The notes under the pieces are model-generated. The model did no database searches and was not told where the DNA came from. It was given only the letters and a program-made list of their open reading frames with translations. Below, piece after piece: positions 14,012 through 21,556 of a DNA stretch of 21,611 bases (the first letter of the stretch is position 1; each line of letters opens with the position of its first letter). The translations under genes were made by a program, and so were the position numbers. The DNA is from an uncultured Eubacteriales bacterium (lineage in GTDB: Bacteria > Bacillota > Clostridia > Christensenellales > Borkfalkiaceae), in assembly GCA_900548285.1 (NCBI GenBank), contig URKE01000031.1:1-21611 (forward strand), in the 5' to 3' direction.

Positions 14012-15643
14012 TTATTTCTGCGGCTTGTAACCGTCTTTGAGCGAAACGATTTCCGACAAAACGAGTTTTCCGCCCTCGGTTATCTTCTTGAAATAACCCT
14101 TTCTCATAAGCTGGAACGTCGTTCCGTCCTTCGCCTCGGCAAGATACGGCTCGGCTTTTCCGCGATAAACGTGAACGCTGTCGTAATTCATTCTCTCGGA
14201 GAAATCCTGTCCCGGATACGCGGCGTCTTTAAGCAGATAATCGTATTTTCTTATCTCACAGTCTACCGCCGTGTCCGCGTCTACCCAGTGGATAACGCCT
14301 TTCACCTTTATTCCGCTCGTGTCGTTGCCGCTTCTCGACTCCGGAACGTAAGAACAGAAAAGTTCTCCAACGCTTCCGTCCTCTCTTAATTTTACGTCGT
14401 CGCACTTGATAATATACGCGTTTTTAAGCCTTACGTAGCCGTCCTTTTTGAGGCGGAAATACTTCGGCGGCGGAACGAGCGCGAAATCTTCGGAATCAAT
14501 GTAAATATGCTTGGAAACGGTTATTTTTCTCGTTCCGGCGGTTTCGTCGTTGGGGTTAATCTCGAAATCTTCCTGCTCGCTGTTTTCGGGGAAGTTGGTT
14601 ATCGTAACCTTAATCGGCTCGAACACAGCCATCGCCCTTTCGGCGTGAAGATTGAGATAATCTCTGATGAAATGCTCGAAATAAGTAACTTCTATCTCGG
14701 AATTCGCCTTGCAAACGCCTATCGCCTCGCAGAAATTTTTCAACGCCTCGGCGGGAACTCCCCTTGCGCGAAGTCCTGTGAGGGTGGGCATTCTCGGGTC
14801 GTCCCAACCCGTAACCGCATGGTCCTCGACGAGTTTTTTGAGATAACGCTTGCTCATGACGGTATTCGTTATGTTGAGCCTTGCGAATTCTATCTGACGC
14901 GGCTTGTGTTCCACGCCCGTGTTTTCCACAACCCAGTTATAAAGCGGACGATGATCCTCGAATTCGAGCGTGCAAAGCGAATGAGTTACGCCCTGCATCG
15001 AGTCGCAGATCGGGTGCGCGAAGTCGTACATCGGATAAATGCACCATTTGTCGCCCGTTCTGTGGTGAGTGGCTCTTAAAACTCTGTAAATAACGGGGTC
15101 GCGCATATTGATGTTAGGCGAAGCCATGTCTATCTTCGCTCTTAAAACCTTTTCGCCGTCGGCAAACCTGCCCGCTCTCATTCCCTCGAAAAGTTCGAGG
15201 TTTTCTTCGATAGTCCTGTTTCTGTAAGGACTTTCTATGCCCGGTTCGGTGAGCGTGCCGCGCGTTTTGCTTATTTCTTCGGCGGAAAGATCGCACACGA
15301 AAGCCTTTCCGTCCTTGATGAGTTTAACCGCCTTTTCGTAAATGACGTCGAAAAAATCGGACGCGTAATGAATTTCGTACCATTTAAAACCGAGCCATTC
15401 GATGTCGGCTTTAATCGCCTCGACGTATTCGGTTTTCTCCTTGGAAGGGTTCGTGTCGTCGAAAAACAGATTGCAAAGTCCGTTATACTTCTGAGCCGTG
15501 CCGAAGTTGAGGCAAAGAGATTTTGCGTGACCTATATGCAGGTAACCGTTCGGCTCGGGCGGGAATCTCGTATGCACCGTCGTGACTTTGCCGCTTTCGA
15601 GTTCGCCGTTGATGATTTCTTCGATAAAGTTTTTCGCTTCCAT
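14012..15643 (-). CDS. glnS: glutaminyl-tRNA synthetase
   Basis: The 543-aa class I synthetase charges tRNA-Gln with glutamine. PPEPNGYLHIGHAKS (29-43) carries the HIGH motif at 36-39, and VMSKR (262-266) is the KMSKS-equivalent. The ACTMYDFAHP-like region is present as YPMYDFAHPICDSMQGVTHS, which separates GlnRS from GluRS, and the C-terminal half holds the anticodon-binding beta-barrels. Length is close to E. coli GlnRS (~553). I chose ATG 15643 because GGAG lies about 8 nt upstream and the protein then starts at the usual family N-terminus; the longest frame adds 21 basic residues. Divergent from glyS. Many Firmicutes lack glnS and make Gln-tRNA by the GatCAB route, so its presence points to lineage-specific acquisition. 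Confidence 0.96.
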   Translation of the reverse strand: MEAKNFIEEIINGELESGKVTTVHTRFPPEPNGYLHIGHAKSLCLNFGTAQKYNGLCNLFFDDTNPSKEKTEYVEAIKADIEWLGFKWYEIHYASDFFDVIYEKAVKLIKDGKAFVCDLSAEEISKTRGTLTEPGIESPYRNRTIEENLELFEGMRAGRFADGEKVLRAKIDMASPNINMRDPVIYRVLRATHHRTGDKWCIYPMYDFAHPICDSMQGVTHSLCTLEFEDHRPLYNWVVENTGVEHKPRQIEFARLNITNTVMSKRYLKKLVEDHAVTGWDDPRMPTLTGLRARGVPAEALKNFCEAIGVCKANSEIEVTYFEHFIRDYLNLHAERAMAVFEPIKVTITNFPENSEQEDFEINPNDETAGTRKITVSKHIYIDSEDFALVPPPKYFRLKKDGYVRLKNAYIIKCDDVKLREDGSVGELFCSYVPESRSGNDTSGIKVKGVIHWVDADTAVDCEIRKYDYLLKDAAYPGQDFSERMNYDSVHVYRGKAEPYLAEAKDGTTFQLMRKGYFKKITEGGKLVLSEIVSLKDGYKPQK

Positions 15644-15795
15644 TTTCTTTCTCCGTCGGCTTCGGAAATACGCGTCCCGAAGTCTTTGTTTCGTATATTT
15701 TAACACAATATCCCGAATTTTAAAAGCGTTTTTAACGGGTTTCGGCGCGGTTTTTCGTCAATTATATTCTTTTCGCCCAATTTCCCTCAAACCGC

Positions 15796-15824
15796 TTGAC
15801 TTTAAGCCCCTTATGGCATAAAAT
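15796..15824 (+). promoter_or_regulatory. sigma-A promoter of glyS
   Basis: Plus strand: -35 TTGACT (15796-15801), 17-bp spacer, -10 TAAAAT (15819-15824). Predicted start near 15831 leaves about 50 nt of leader, too short for the T-box riboswitch often found on Firmicutes synthetase genes. On the minus strand a TAAAAT around 15700 could serve glnS, but its -35 is poor. Confidence 0.75.
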
Positions 15825-15881
15825 AAATGAAGTATCAGGCGGGTATGAGTACGCCCCGCCGCGGTTAAAAGAGGTAAACTT

Positions 15882-17267
15882 ATGGAAGAAAAAAGAGCCG
15901 TTACGATGGAAAAACTCGTCAATCTTTGCAAATCGAGAGGGATAATTTTCCCCGGCAGCGATATTTACGGCGGAATGGGCAACACGTGGGATTACGGCCC
16001 CGTAGGCGTGGAAATAAAGAACAACATCAAACGCGCCTGGTGGAAAAAGTTCGTTCAGGAGAGCGAAAACTCGTTCGGCGTGGACGCGGCTATACTTATG
16101 AACAGCAGAGTGTGGGAGGCATCGGGGCATACCGCGAGTTTCTCCGATCCGAAAATGGACTGCAAGGAATGCAGAAACCGTCAGCGCGCGGATAATCTTA
16201 TCGAAAACTACTCCAAAGGCGCGGTGGACGTGGACGCGATGACTCAGGACGAAATGCAGGCGTATATCGACGAACATCAGATAAAATGCCCCGTTTGCGG
16301 CAAGTTCAACTGGACGCCGATAAGAAACTTCAACCTTATGTTTGAAACTTCGAGAGGCGTTACCGAGGACAGTCAGAATAAAATTTATCTCCGCCCCGAA
16401 ACGGCGCAGGGCGAATTCGTCAACTTCCAGAACGTTCAGCGTTCCACGAGAGCAAAAGTTCCGTTCGGAATCGCGCAGATCGGCAAGGCGTTCAGAAACG
16501 AAATCACCCCCGGCAACTTCATTTTCAGAACGATAGAATTCGAGCAGATGGAACATCAATGGTTCTGCAAGGAAGGCACGGATATCGAATACTACGAAAA
16601 ATTCAAAAAAGCGGCGTTCGACTTCCTTGTTTCGCTCAACTTCGCGCCCGAACACTTAAGATTTAAAGATCACGAAAAACTCGCGCATTACGCAAAATGC
16701 GCCTGCGATATTCAGTATCTCTTCCCCATAGGCTGGTCGGAACTCAACGGAATTCACAACAGAACGAATTACGACCTTTCCCGCCATCAGGAATACTCGG
16801 GCAAGAGCATGCTTTACGTAGACCCGATCACGGGCGAAAAATATATTCCGTTCGTCGTGGAATATTCTATCGGCGCGGACAGACTTATGCTCGCCGTTTT
16901 ATCCGAAGCCTACGACGAAGAAAAACTCGACGACGGCGAAACGAGAGTCGTCATGCACTTCCACCCTGCTCTCGCGGCTTACAAAGTGGCGGTGTTGCCG
17001 CTCCAGAAAAAGGAACTCGGCGGCAAGGCGAAAGAGATTTATCACGAACTTTCCCGTCACTTTATGTGTACTTACGACGACGCGGGTTCTATCGGCAAGA
17101 GATATCGCCGTCAGGACGAAATCGGCACGCCGTACTGCGTGACAATCGACTTCGACACGCTCGAAAACGACACCGTAACCGTCCGCGACAGAGATACAAT
17201 GGAACAGATTCGTATTCCCGTTAAGGAACTTGCCGCTTACGTGGAAGAAAAAATCAAACTTTATTGA
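15882..17267 (+). CDS. glyS: glycyl-tRNA synthetase, alpha2 dimer type
   Basis: The 461-aa class II synthetase charges tRNA-Gly. Residues 25-45 (GSDIYGGMGNTWDYGPVGVE) are the family's N-terminal motif. Cys94/Cys97 and Cys136/Cys139 form a zinc site. Motif 2 is IGKAFRNEITPG (200-211), continuing to FEQMEHQWF. The motif 3 region is YSIGADRLML, and a C-terminal anticodon-binding domain runs from about 350. Full length matches the single-chain (eukaryotic/archaeal-like) GlyRS found in many Firmicutes and Actinobacteria, not the alpha2beta2 type. Shine-Dalgarno GAGGT lies 7 nt before the ATG. Divergent from glnS and ended by a strong terminator. Confidence 0.97.
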   Translation: MEEKRAVTMEKLVNLCKSRGIIFPGSDIYGGMGNTWDYGPVGVEIKNNIKRAWWKKFVQESENSFGVDAAILMNSRVWEASGHTASFSDPKMDCKECRNRQRADNLIENYSKGAVDVDAMTQDEMQAYIDEHQIKCPVCGKFNWTPIRNFNLMFETSRGVTEDSQNKIYLRPETAQGEFVNFQNVQRSTRAKVPFGIAQIGKAFRNEITPGNFIFRTIEFEQMEHQWFCKEGTDIEYYEKFKKAAFDFLVSLNFAPEHLRFKDHEKLAHYAKCACDIQYLFPIGWSELNGIHNRTNYDLSRHQEYSGKSMLYVDPITGEKYIPFVVEYSIGADRLMLAVLSEAYDEEKLDDGETRVVMHFHPALAAYKVAVLPLQKKELGGKAKEIYHELSRHFMCTYDDAGSIGKRYRRQDEIGTPYCVTIDFDTLENDTVTVRDRDTMEQIRIPVKELAAYVEEKIKLY

Positions 17268-17295
17268 TTGATTTTAAACCGAAAAACAAATTAAA

Positions 17296-17332
17296 AAGGT
17301 TATCGCGTTTTATGCGATAACCTTCTTTTTTT
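17296..17332. terminator. terminator between convergent glyS and the surface-protein operon
   Basis: An 11-bp stem AAGGTTATCGC/GCGATAACCTT (17296-17306 with 17314-17324) with a 7-nt loop is followed by C and seven T on the plus strand, 28 bp past glyS. The minus strand also ends with TTTTTAATTTG, so it can terminate both glyS and the 17367-20066 gene. Confidence 0.92.
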
Positions 17333-17366
17333 GCCGTTAATCGGCTTATAGGGCTATTTTTTACGG

Positions 17367-20066
17367 TTAGTCGTCGTCGGTGGACGGCGTTAAAGTGGTA
17401 TCTTTGCGCGTCATTCCTGTGGTTGTTTCGTTGACTTTTATCGCATTTGCATTGTTATTAATAATGCGATAAGCGAGTTTCAACTTACCGTCGGTTTCTT
17501 GTTCGTCTCTTTTGAAAACGGCGATTTCCTCGGCGGTTGAAGAGCCGCTGAGCGTTATCAACGCGGGTTCGTAAGCGGACAAGTTAACGTTCCCGTTGCC
17601 GTCTGATGGCATGCCGGAGTTGACGAACCGCACTTTATCCATTGTGTAATTTTCCTCGGTACCGTCGCTGTTGCCATTCGCGCCGATATCGAGATACATA
17701 AGGTATGCGCCATCACCGGTGGAAGCCGAGCCGAGCGCGTATTCGCCCGCATTGACGGGGATTTCGAAATAATAAACCGAATAATAGTTCATTTCGGGGT
17801 TTATTATCCAATCGACGTCGAATGCCAATTCATAATTTTCTTCCGAATAATCGCCGGAATAAGTATTGTTGTCGTAAAGATAAATATAATCCGCTTTGCT
17901 GTTCGTCTTGTGCGCATAAATTTTAGATATACTTTTTATCTCTGTGATATTATTTCCGTTCCGCTTTACCTCATGCAGAGAGAAAAAGTTTTTGTCGGCA
18001 CCGTTGTAATATGTTCCGGAAAAAAAGTTGATATGACCTTTCTTTTTTGCCTTAAAGTCAATCGAATTTGCGACCATCTGATAATTTCCATCTGTATACT
18101 CGTCGCCGTTAATCATAGCGTAGTCCGCCGTATAGACGTTTTTTATGCTTATCGGCGCATTCATGAAGTGCATACCGTAAACTTTAGAAGAAGAACCGTT
18201 AAACATATTGTCAAAGTTGGTTTTAGCATTTTCATATTTTACCAATCCCATCTTTTTCCCTTCTTCTGCAGAGCCGTATGCGTCGGTAAACGACACAAAA
18301 CCGTTGCTATTTGCCGTTCGGGTGTATATTTTTATCGAATTGCCTTCTTCGTAAGAAGAATTGTTTGTAAGTGAGTTTTTTAGTGCACTGCTCAGTGAAA
18401 TTTCCCTCACTCGAACGTCACCTGTTACACTACCCGAAGACACAGTAGTAGACCCGCTGGCAATATATCCTGTATTTTTATTGATTACGTTGCCGTCATT
18501 ATCCGTGAGCAAAGGAATGTAAGTCGCAAAATTCCTGGTTGTGGTAGTATTGTTTGCAGTTACGTTTCCTCTATAAATATATTCAGTCGAATAGTATCGC
18601 ATATCTTTGAGGTCCGACGTAAACTCTATATCCGTAGGTGTAGTGGTACCACTCCAATAACCATAACTACTATAGTAAAGATAATAAGTATACAAATTAA
18701 CACTATACTGAACACTCGTACAGAGCGTTTTGCCGTTTTTCTCCCACTGAACAGTCGATGTATCCGATAGCGTTAATGTTCCGTAGGAATTCATATTCAA
18801 ATACTTTTTTCTCCCGTCGGTTTGATTTCCGTTTACATAAGTGTATAAACTTTTTTCAGCGGAATTATAAAACCAAGTCACAGCATTATTAATATCGTTA
18901 GTCCTATCGGTGCCATAAGTACCAAGACTTTTAAGAGTTAAATAGTAGCCGCTACTACCGGATGAAATATAAAATCCCTCCTCGCCGGGCTTATTTATAT
19001 AAGTATCTTTTTCGAATTTAGATCCTATTTTTCCGCCATAAAGATAAAGAACACCACCCTGATTAACAGATGTAAAATACACAGATCCTTTTTTTTCGTC
19101 GTAATAACGAATATTGCTCGAACTATTCGTATCATTAAAATTTTTATCCACATAAGAAATAGGCGTATGGCTTTTGAATCCCTGAAGCCTTGTGAATAAC
19201 GACTTCATGTCGATAGAACCACCCCAACCGGTAGTACCACCGATGTCGTCCCACGTTATAAGGTCTTCGTTATACGCGCCGACGAGCGAATATTTTGAGA
19301 GAACTCCGTCGCCCGCAATGCCGTTCGCTTGCGCGTTTGCGGCAAATTTTATGTCGCTACGATAAACGCCGACGTTTGAAAAGTTTCCGCCGATATACCC
19401 CGCCGCCAAGCCTGCAAGAGTTTTTGCCGAATTGCTCCTTACGTGAATTTTATCTACGTAAAAATTGGTTACGTTCACGTCAGCCTTGTTAAGTCCTTTA
19501 TAAGTGTTCGCATAAGTATCGAGATATTTGTTATAATTGCCGGTTACGCCGAACATTCCCACGATTTCGATATCATGCGCCTTTGTATCGTCGACAAAAC
19601 GAAGTATATTGTTTGAAAACTTCGCGTTCGTGGGCGCATAAACAAGGTCGCCCGTACCCTTTTTGTTTGAAATCGTGAGATTCGTCACCTTGTGACCGTT
19701 TCCGTTGAACTTACCTATGAAAGGATATTCTTCCGTGCCTATCGGCGGAATCGCCCTGCCGCGCATATCGATATTGCCGTCCAGCGCAAAATAAGTCTGA
19801 TCGAGACCGTTATTGAAACCCTCGCGCCGATTGAAATAACCGAGATATTGCAGCCAGGCAAGGTTATATAAGTGAACGGCGTTGGTTATTCTGAATGGTT
19901 TTTCAAACGAGCCGTCGCCGCCAGCAAAATACGCAGGCGTTGCCGAACCGCCGAACGACGACGGAAAATTAAGGTATTTCCCGCTCGCGAGCCACGCGAA
20001 AGATATCGCCGAAAAAGATATGACGATAATTAATAAAGCCGCTAAACTTCTGAATATTCTTTTCAC
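17367..20066 (-). CDS. large exported surface protein with GLUG-like region
   Basis: The 899-aa product has an N-terminal hydrophobic segment (residues 8-27) ending in SFAWLASGK, resembling the export signal of the upstream gene. A mature start rich in Gly and Ser follows. Residues 46-133 hold a pattern seen in GLUG-type and beta-helix adhesins: FAGGDGSFEKPFRITNA, then FIGKFNGNGHKVTNLTIS. A Tyr/Ser/Thr-rich middle part (~320-500) has several YL or YY patches (GYYLTL, KKYLNMNS, YYLYYSSYGY) that might be a beta-trefoil-like module. The C-terminal part shows no LPXTG, SLH or membrane anchor. Translation starts at GTG 20066 with a strong GGAGGTGA 5 nt upstream; the gene is 76 nt after the 292-aa gene and so under the same c-di-GMP riboswitch. 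The central DNA is markedly AT-richer (16 G/C of 60 at 18661-18720). Function is inferred as adhesin or matrix component. Confidence 0.85.
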   Translation of the reverse strand: MKRIFRSLAALLIIVISFSAISFAWLASGKYLNFPSSFGGSATPAYFAGGDGSFEKPFRITNAVHLYNLAWLQYLGYFNRREGFNNGLDQTYFALDGNIDMRGRAIPPIGTEEYPFIGKFNGNGHKVTNLTISNKKGTGDLVYAPTNAKFSNNILRFVDDTKAHDIEIVGMFGVTGNYNKYLDTYANTYKGLNKADVNVTNFYVDKIHVRSNSAKTLAGLAAGYIGGNFSNVGVYRSDIKFAANAQANGIAGDGVLSKYSLVGAYNEDLITWDDIGGTTGWGGSIDMKSLFTRLQGFKSHTPISYVDKNFNDTNSSSNIRYYDEKKGSVYFTSVNQGGVLYLYGGKIGSKFEKDTYINKPGEEGFYISSGSSGYYLTLKSLGTYGTDRTNDINNAVTWFYNSAEKSLYTYVNGNQTDGRKKYLNMNSYGTLTLSDTSTVQWEKNGKTLCTSVQYSVNLYTYYLYYSSYGYWSGTTTPTDIEFTSDLKDMRYYSTEYIYRGNVTANNTTTTRNFATYIPLLTDNDGNVINKNTGYIASGSTTVSSGSVTGDVRVREISLSSALKNSLTNNSSYEEGNSIKIYTRTANSNGFVSFTDAYGSAEEGKKMGLVKYENAKTNFDNMFNGSSSKVYGMHFMNAPISIKNVYTADYAMINGDEYTDGNYQMVANSIDFKAKKKGHINFFSGTYYNGADKNFFSLHEVKRNGNNITEIKSISKIYAHKTNSKADYIYLYDNNTYSGDYSEENYELAFDVDWIINPEMNYYSVYYFEIPVNAGEYALGSASTGDGAYLMYLDIGANGNSDGTEENYTMDKVRFVNSGMPSDGNGNVNLSAYEPALITLSGSSTAEEIAVFKRDEQETDGKLKLAYRIINNNANAIKVNETTTGMTRKDTTLTPSTDDD

Positions 20067-20142
20067 GTTCTCACCTCCGTCGGTTTTTTGTTTTTTTATA
20101 AAAGGCTCGTCAGGCGCGTTGCCTTGCGATTACCCTGCGTAA

Positions 20143-21021
20143 TTACCCCGCGAATTTTTCAAAAGAAATCGTAAAATCGCACTTGAATGGTATGTTTATA
20201 AGAGTGCCGTCGTTGTTCTCAACATATATATTAGTGTTGCCGAGATTATCGGAAAAGATTTTTTCCATAATCGCCTCGTCGTAACTGAACATTATGAAGA
20301 GCGTCCGGCATGTCTGCCCGTTGAACTCTTCCGGTCCGCCCGTCGTAACCGTGTCGATACCCTCCGTCTGAACGAGGTTAATCGACGAAGTCGGCGCGGT
20401 TGCCGTTGCGCTGTCGGCTATGAATTTCGCGATTCTGTTCCCCGAGGGCAAAGTATCGCTTACAAGTTCATACCCGCTACCGTTCGTCAGCGCCGTTAAT
20501 TCGCCCGCTTGGAAAATCGTGAAATTTATCACGCTCGAAAGAACGTTGGTATACGTTATGCCGTCGTCCGTGGTGCTTTCCTGCGGAACGTTAACGTCGC
20601 CGCTCGGCGGCAGCAACGGATATTTGCTTTTGTTATTCTCCAGCGCGCCCAAAAAGTAAGCCGTCTGAGTGTTCCCCGTCACGCGGATCGTTTCCATGTC
20701 GCTTTTGAGATACACCTTGGCAAGAAGTTGATACTTTTTGTCCAGAATATCATACGCGCCCATTCGCACGGGATTGCCGTCGGTAATTTTCGTAAATTTC
20801 AGTTCCGACGAACTGCTTTGGGGAACGCTTTTTTCCGCAATAAAATACTCCGCCCCCACGACGTTCGCGTCGTTTTCGATCGCAACGGACATTCCGCCGC
20901 CGTTTACGGTGTCGTTTTTGGCAAACCAGGCGAAAGAAAGAGTGATTGCGGCGGACAGACTAAGCACGCACATCAAAAAAGAAGAAACAAGTTTTATTCT
21001 GTTTTTAATCCGTTCGTTCAT
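20143..21021 (-). CDS. TasA/camelysin-like exported protein
   Basis: The 292-aa product has a basic N-terminus and a hydrophobic segment (residues ~11-33) running into TLSFAWFAKNDTVNGGGMSV. A tail of the form Thr/Ser-x-Ala-Trp-Phe after the hydrophobic core, followed by a short polar stretch and a beta-rich mature domain, is typical of SipW-dependent TasA/camelysin-type proteins, which form extracellular fibres or matrix. The identification rests on that layout, not on strong mature-domain similarity; a generic secreted beta protein is possible. It is the first gene below the c-di-GMP riboswitch, about 120 nt after the terminator T-tract. Shine-Dalgarno AAAGGA lies about 8 nt before the ATG. 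It is followed by the 899-aa surface protein. No SipW-like peptidase gene is in the window. Confidence 0.75.
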   Translation of the reverse strand: MNERIKNRIKLVSSFLMCVLSLSAAITLSFAWFAKNDTVNGGGMSVAIENDANVVGAEYFIAEKSVPQSSSSELKFTKITDGNPVRMGAYDILDKKYQLLAKVYLKSDMETIRVTGNTQTAYFLGALENNKSKYPLLPPSGDVNVPQESTTDDGITYTNVLSSVINFTIFQAGELTALTNGSGYELVSDTLPSGNRIAKFIADSATATAPTSSINLVQTEGIDTVTTGGPEEFNGQTCRTLFIMFSYDEAIMEKIFSDNLGNTNIYVENNDGTLINIPFKCDFTISFEKFAG

Positions 21022-21060
21022 TCTTTTCGTCCTTTTCGTCGTGTTATGTTGTTTCCGAAT

Positions 21061-21127
21061 TCTTCCTGCGCTCTTGCTGCGTTCTTGCCGCGTTCTTGTC
21101 GCGTTTCTTGCCGCGTTCTTTCTGCGA
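21061..21127 (-). repeat. 11-bp tandem repeats in the leader between terminator and first gene
   Basis: Six consecutive units, five of 11 bp and one of 12: on the plus strand TCTTCCTGCGC, TCTTGCTGCGT, TCTTGCCGCGT, TCTTGTCGCGTT, TCTTGCCGCGT, TCTTTCTGCGA. The transcript (minus strand) carries repeated ACGCGGCAAGA. It is placed after the riboswitch terminator and 40 nt before the start codon of the TasA-like gene. The minus-strand open frame through it overlaps the aptamer and is not a believable gene. Confidence 0.85.
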
Positions 21128-21143
21128 TATGCTCCGCCTGAAC

Positions 21144-21180
21144 AAAAAAAGCCGGGCTATCCATACAAGGATAATCCGGC
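21144..21180 (-). terminator. riboswitch expression-platform terminator
   Basis: Minus strand: GCCGGATTATCC (21180-21169), loop TTGTAT, GGATAGCCCGGC (21162-21151), then seven T (21150-21144). The stem has one G-U pair and one mismatch. Its 5' arm contains the 3' strand of the aptamer's P1 helix (21175-21169), so aptamer and terminator are mutually exclusive. Confidence 0.92.
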
Positions 21181-21248
21181 AACTGGCTGACTCGTTGAGT
21201 CCCGATAGTTTTGCGTCACCGCCTCGCGACGGTTTTGCTAAATTATTC
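21169..21248 (-). ncRNA. cyclic-di-GMP-I (GEMM) riboswitch aptamer
   Basis: Minus strand read 5' to 3': P1 strand GAATAAT (21248-21242), then TTAGCAAAACC, a hairpin ACCGTC-GCGA-GGCGGT with a GNRA tetraloop, the conserved GACGCAAA, a second hairpin with base AACT/AGTT and an apical GACT/AGTC stem, the receptor-like GTCAGCCAGTTGCCG, and the closing P1 strand ATTATCC (21175-21169). This order, with the GNRA loop set to dock in the second helix, is the c-di-GMP-I architecture. Because the 3' P1 strand also forms the 5' arm of the terminator (21151-21180), ligand binding should prevent termination, giving an ON switch. It controls the TasA-like protein and the 899-aa surface protein. Confidence 0.88.
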
Positions 21249-21287
21249 AATTAAATCGATACGCATAAAAATTAATACGCAAATACA

Positions 21288-21302
21288 TTCCGCAAAGCGG
21301 AA
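21288..21302 (-). other. hairpin in the leader upstream of the aptamer
   Basis: TTCCGCAAAGCGGAA, a 6-bp stem TTCCGC/GCGGAA with an AAA loop on the plus strand, lies in the ~125-nt transcribed stretch (21249-21376) between promoter and aptamer. That stretch also has the palindrome CCGCATGCGG and CCGA-TG-TCGG. It folds locally, but I recognise no second aptamer. Confidence 0.4.
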
Positions 21303-21382
21303 ATACACCGTAAAACGTGTCCGTAACGCAACCGCATGCGGCTAAATTCCGACATCGGCAACGCCCCACCTTTTACAAATAC

Positions 21383-21411
21383 ATTATACACCATTATTTT
21401 ATGCAAGTCAA
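21383..21411 (-). promoter_or_regulatory. sigma-A promoter of the riboswitch-controlled operon
   Basis: Minus strand: -35 TTGACT (21411-21406), 17-bp spacer, -10 TATAAT (21388-21383). Predicted start near 21376; the aptamer begins about 128 nt later. A run of T precedes the -35 and may act as an AT-rich UP-like element. Confidence 0.9.
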
Positions 21412-21516
21412 GTTTTTTTTAACGATTTTCGCCCCGCTCGCGCAAAGTTTATTGTTTCATAGGGATTCCATTCGTCGGAAATTATAAAACCGTATCGAAG
21501 ATAAGCGCTTTCTGAT

Positions 21517-21550
21517 AAAAAAAGCGGGCTGTAAGAAAACTTACAACCCG
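21517..21550 (-). terminator. intrinsic terminator of tRNA-Cys
   Basis: Minus strand: an 11-bp stem CGGGTTGTAAG/CTTACAGCCCG (21550-21540 with 21535-21525, one G-U pair) with a TTTT loop, then GC and seven T (21523-21517). It begins 7 bp past the tRNA 3' CCA. Confidence 0.9.
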
Positions 21551-21556
21551 TTTCGC

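Noticed and set aside
15831..15881. T-box riboswitch ahead of glyS
   Set aside because: Only about 50 nt lie between the predicted start and the ATG, and no T-box sequence or antiterminator is present.
15762..16655. A 297-codon minus-strand open frame overlapping glyS
   Set aside because: glyS motifs are intact on the other strand, and this frame has no recognisable domain.
21044..21250. A 68-codon minus-strand open frame covering the c-di-GMP aptamer and 11-bp repeats
   Set aside because: It overlaps the aptamer and terminator, is low-complexity at its end and has no family features. The RNA structure explains the sequence.
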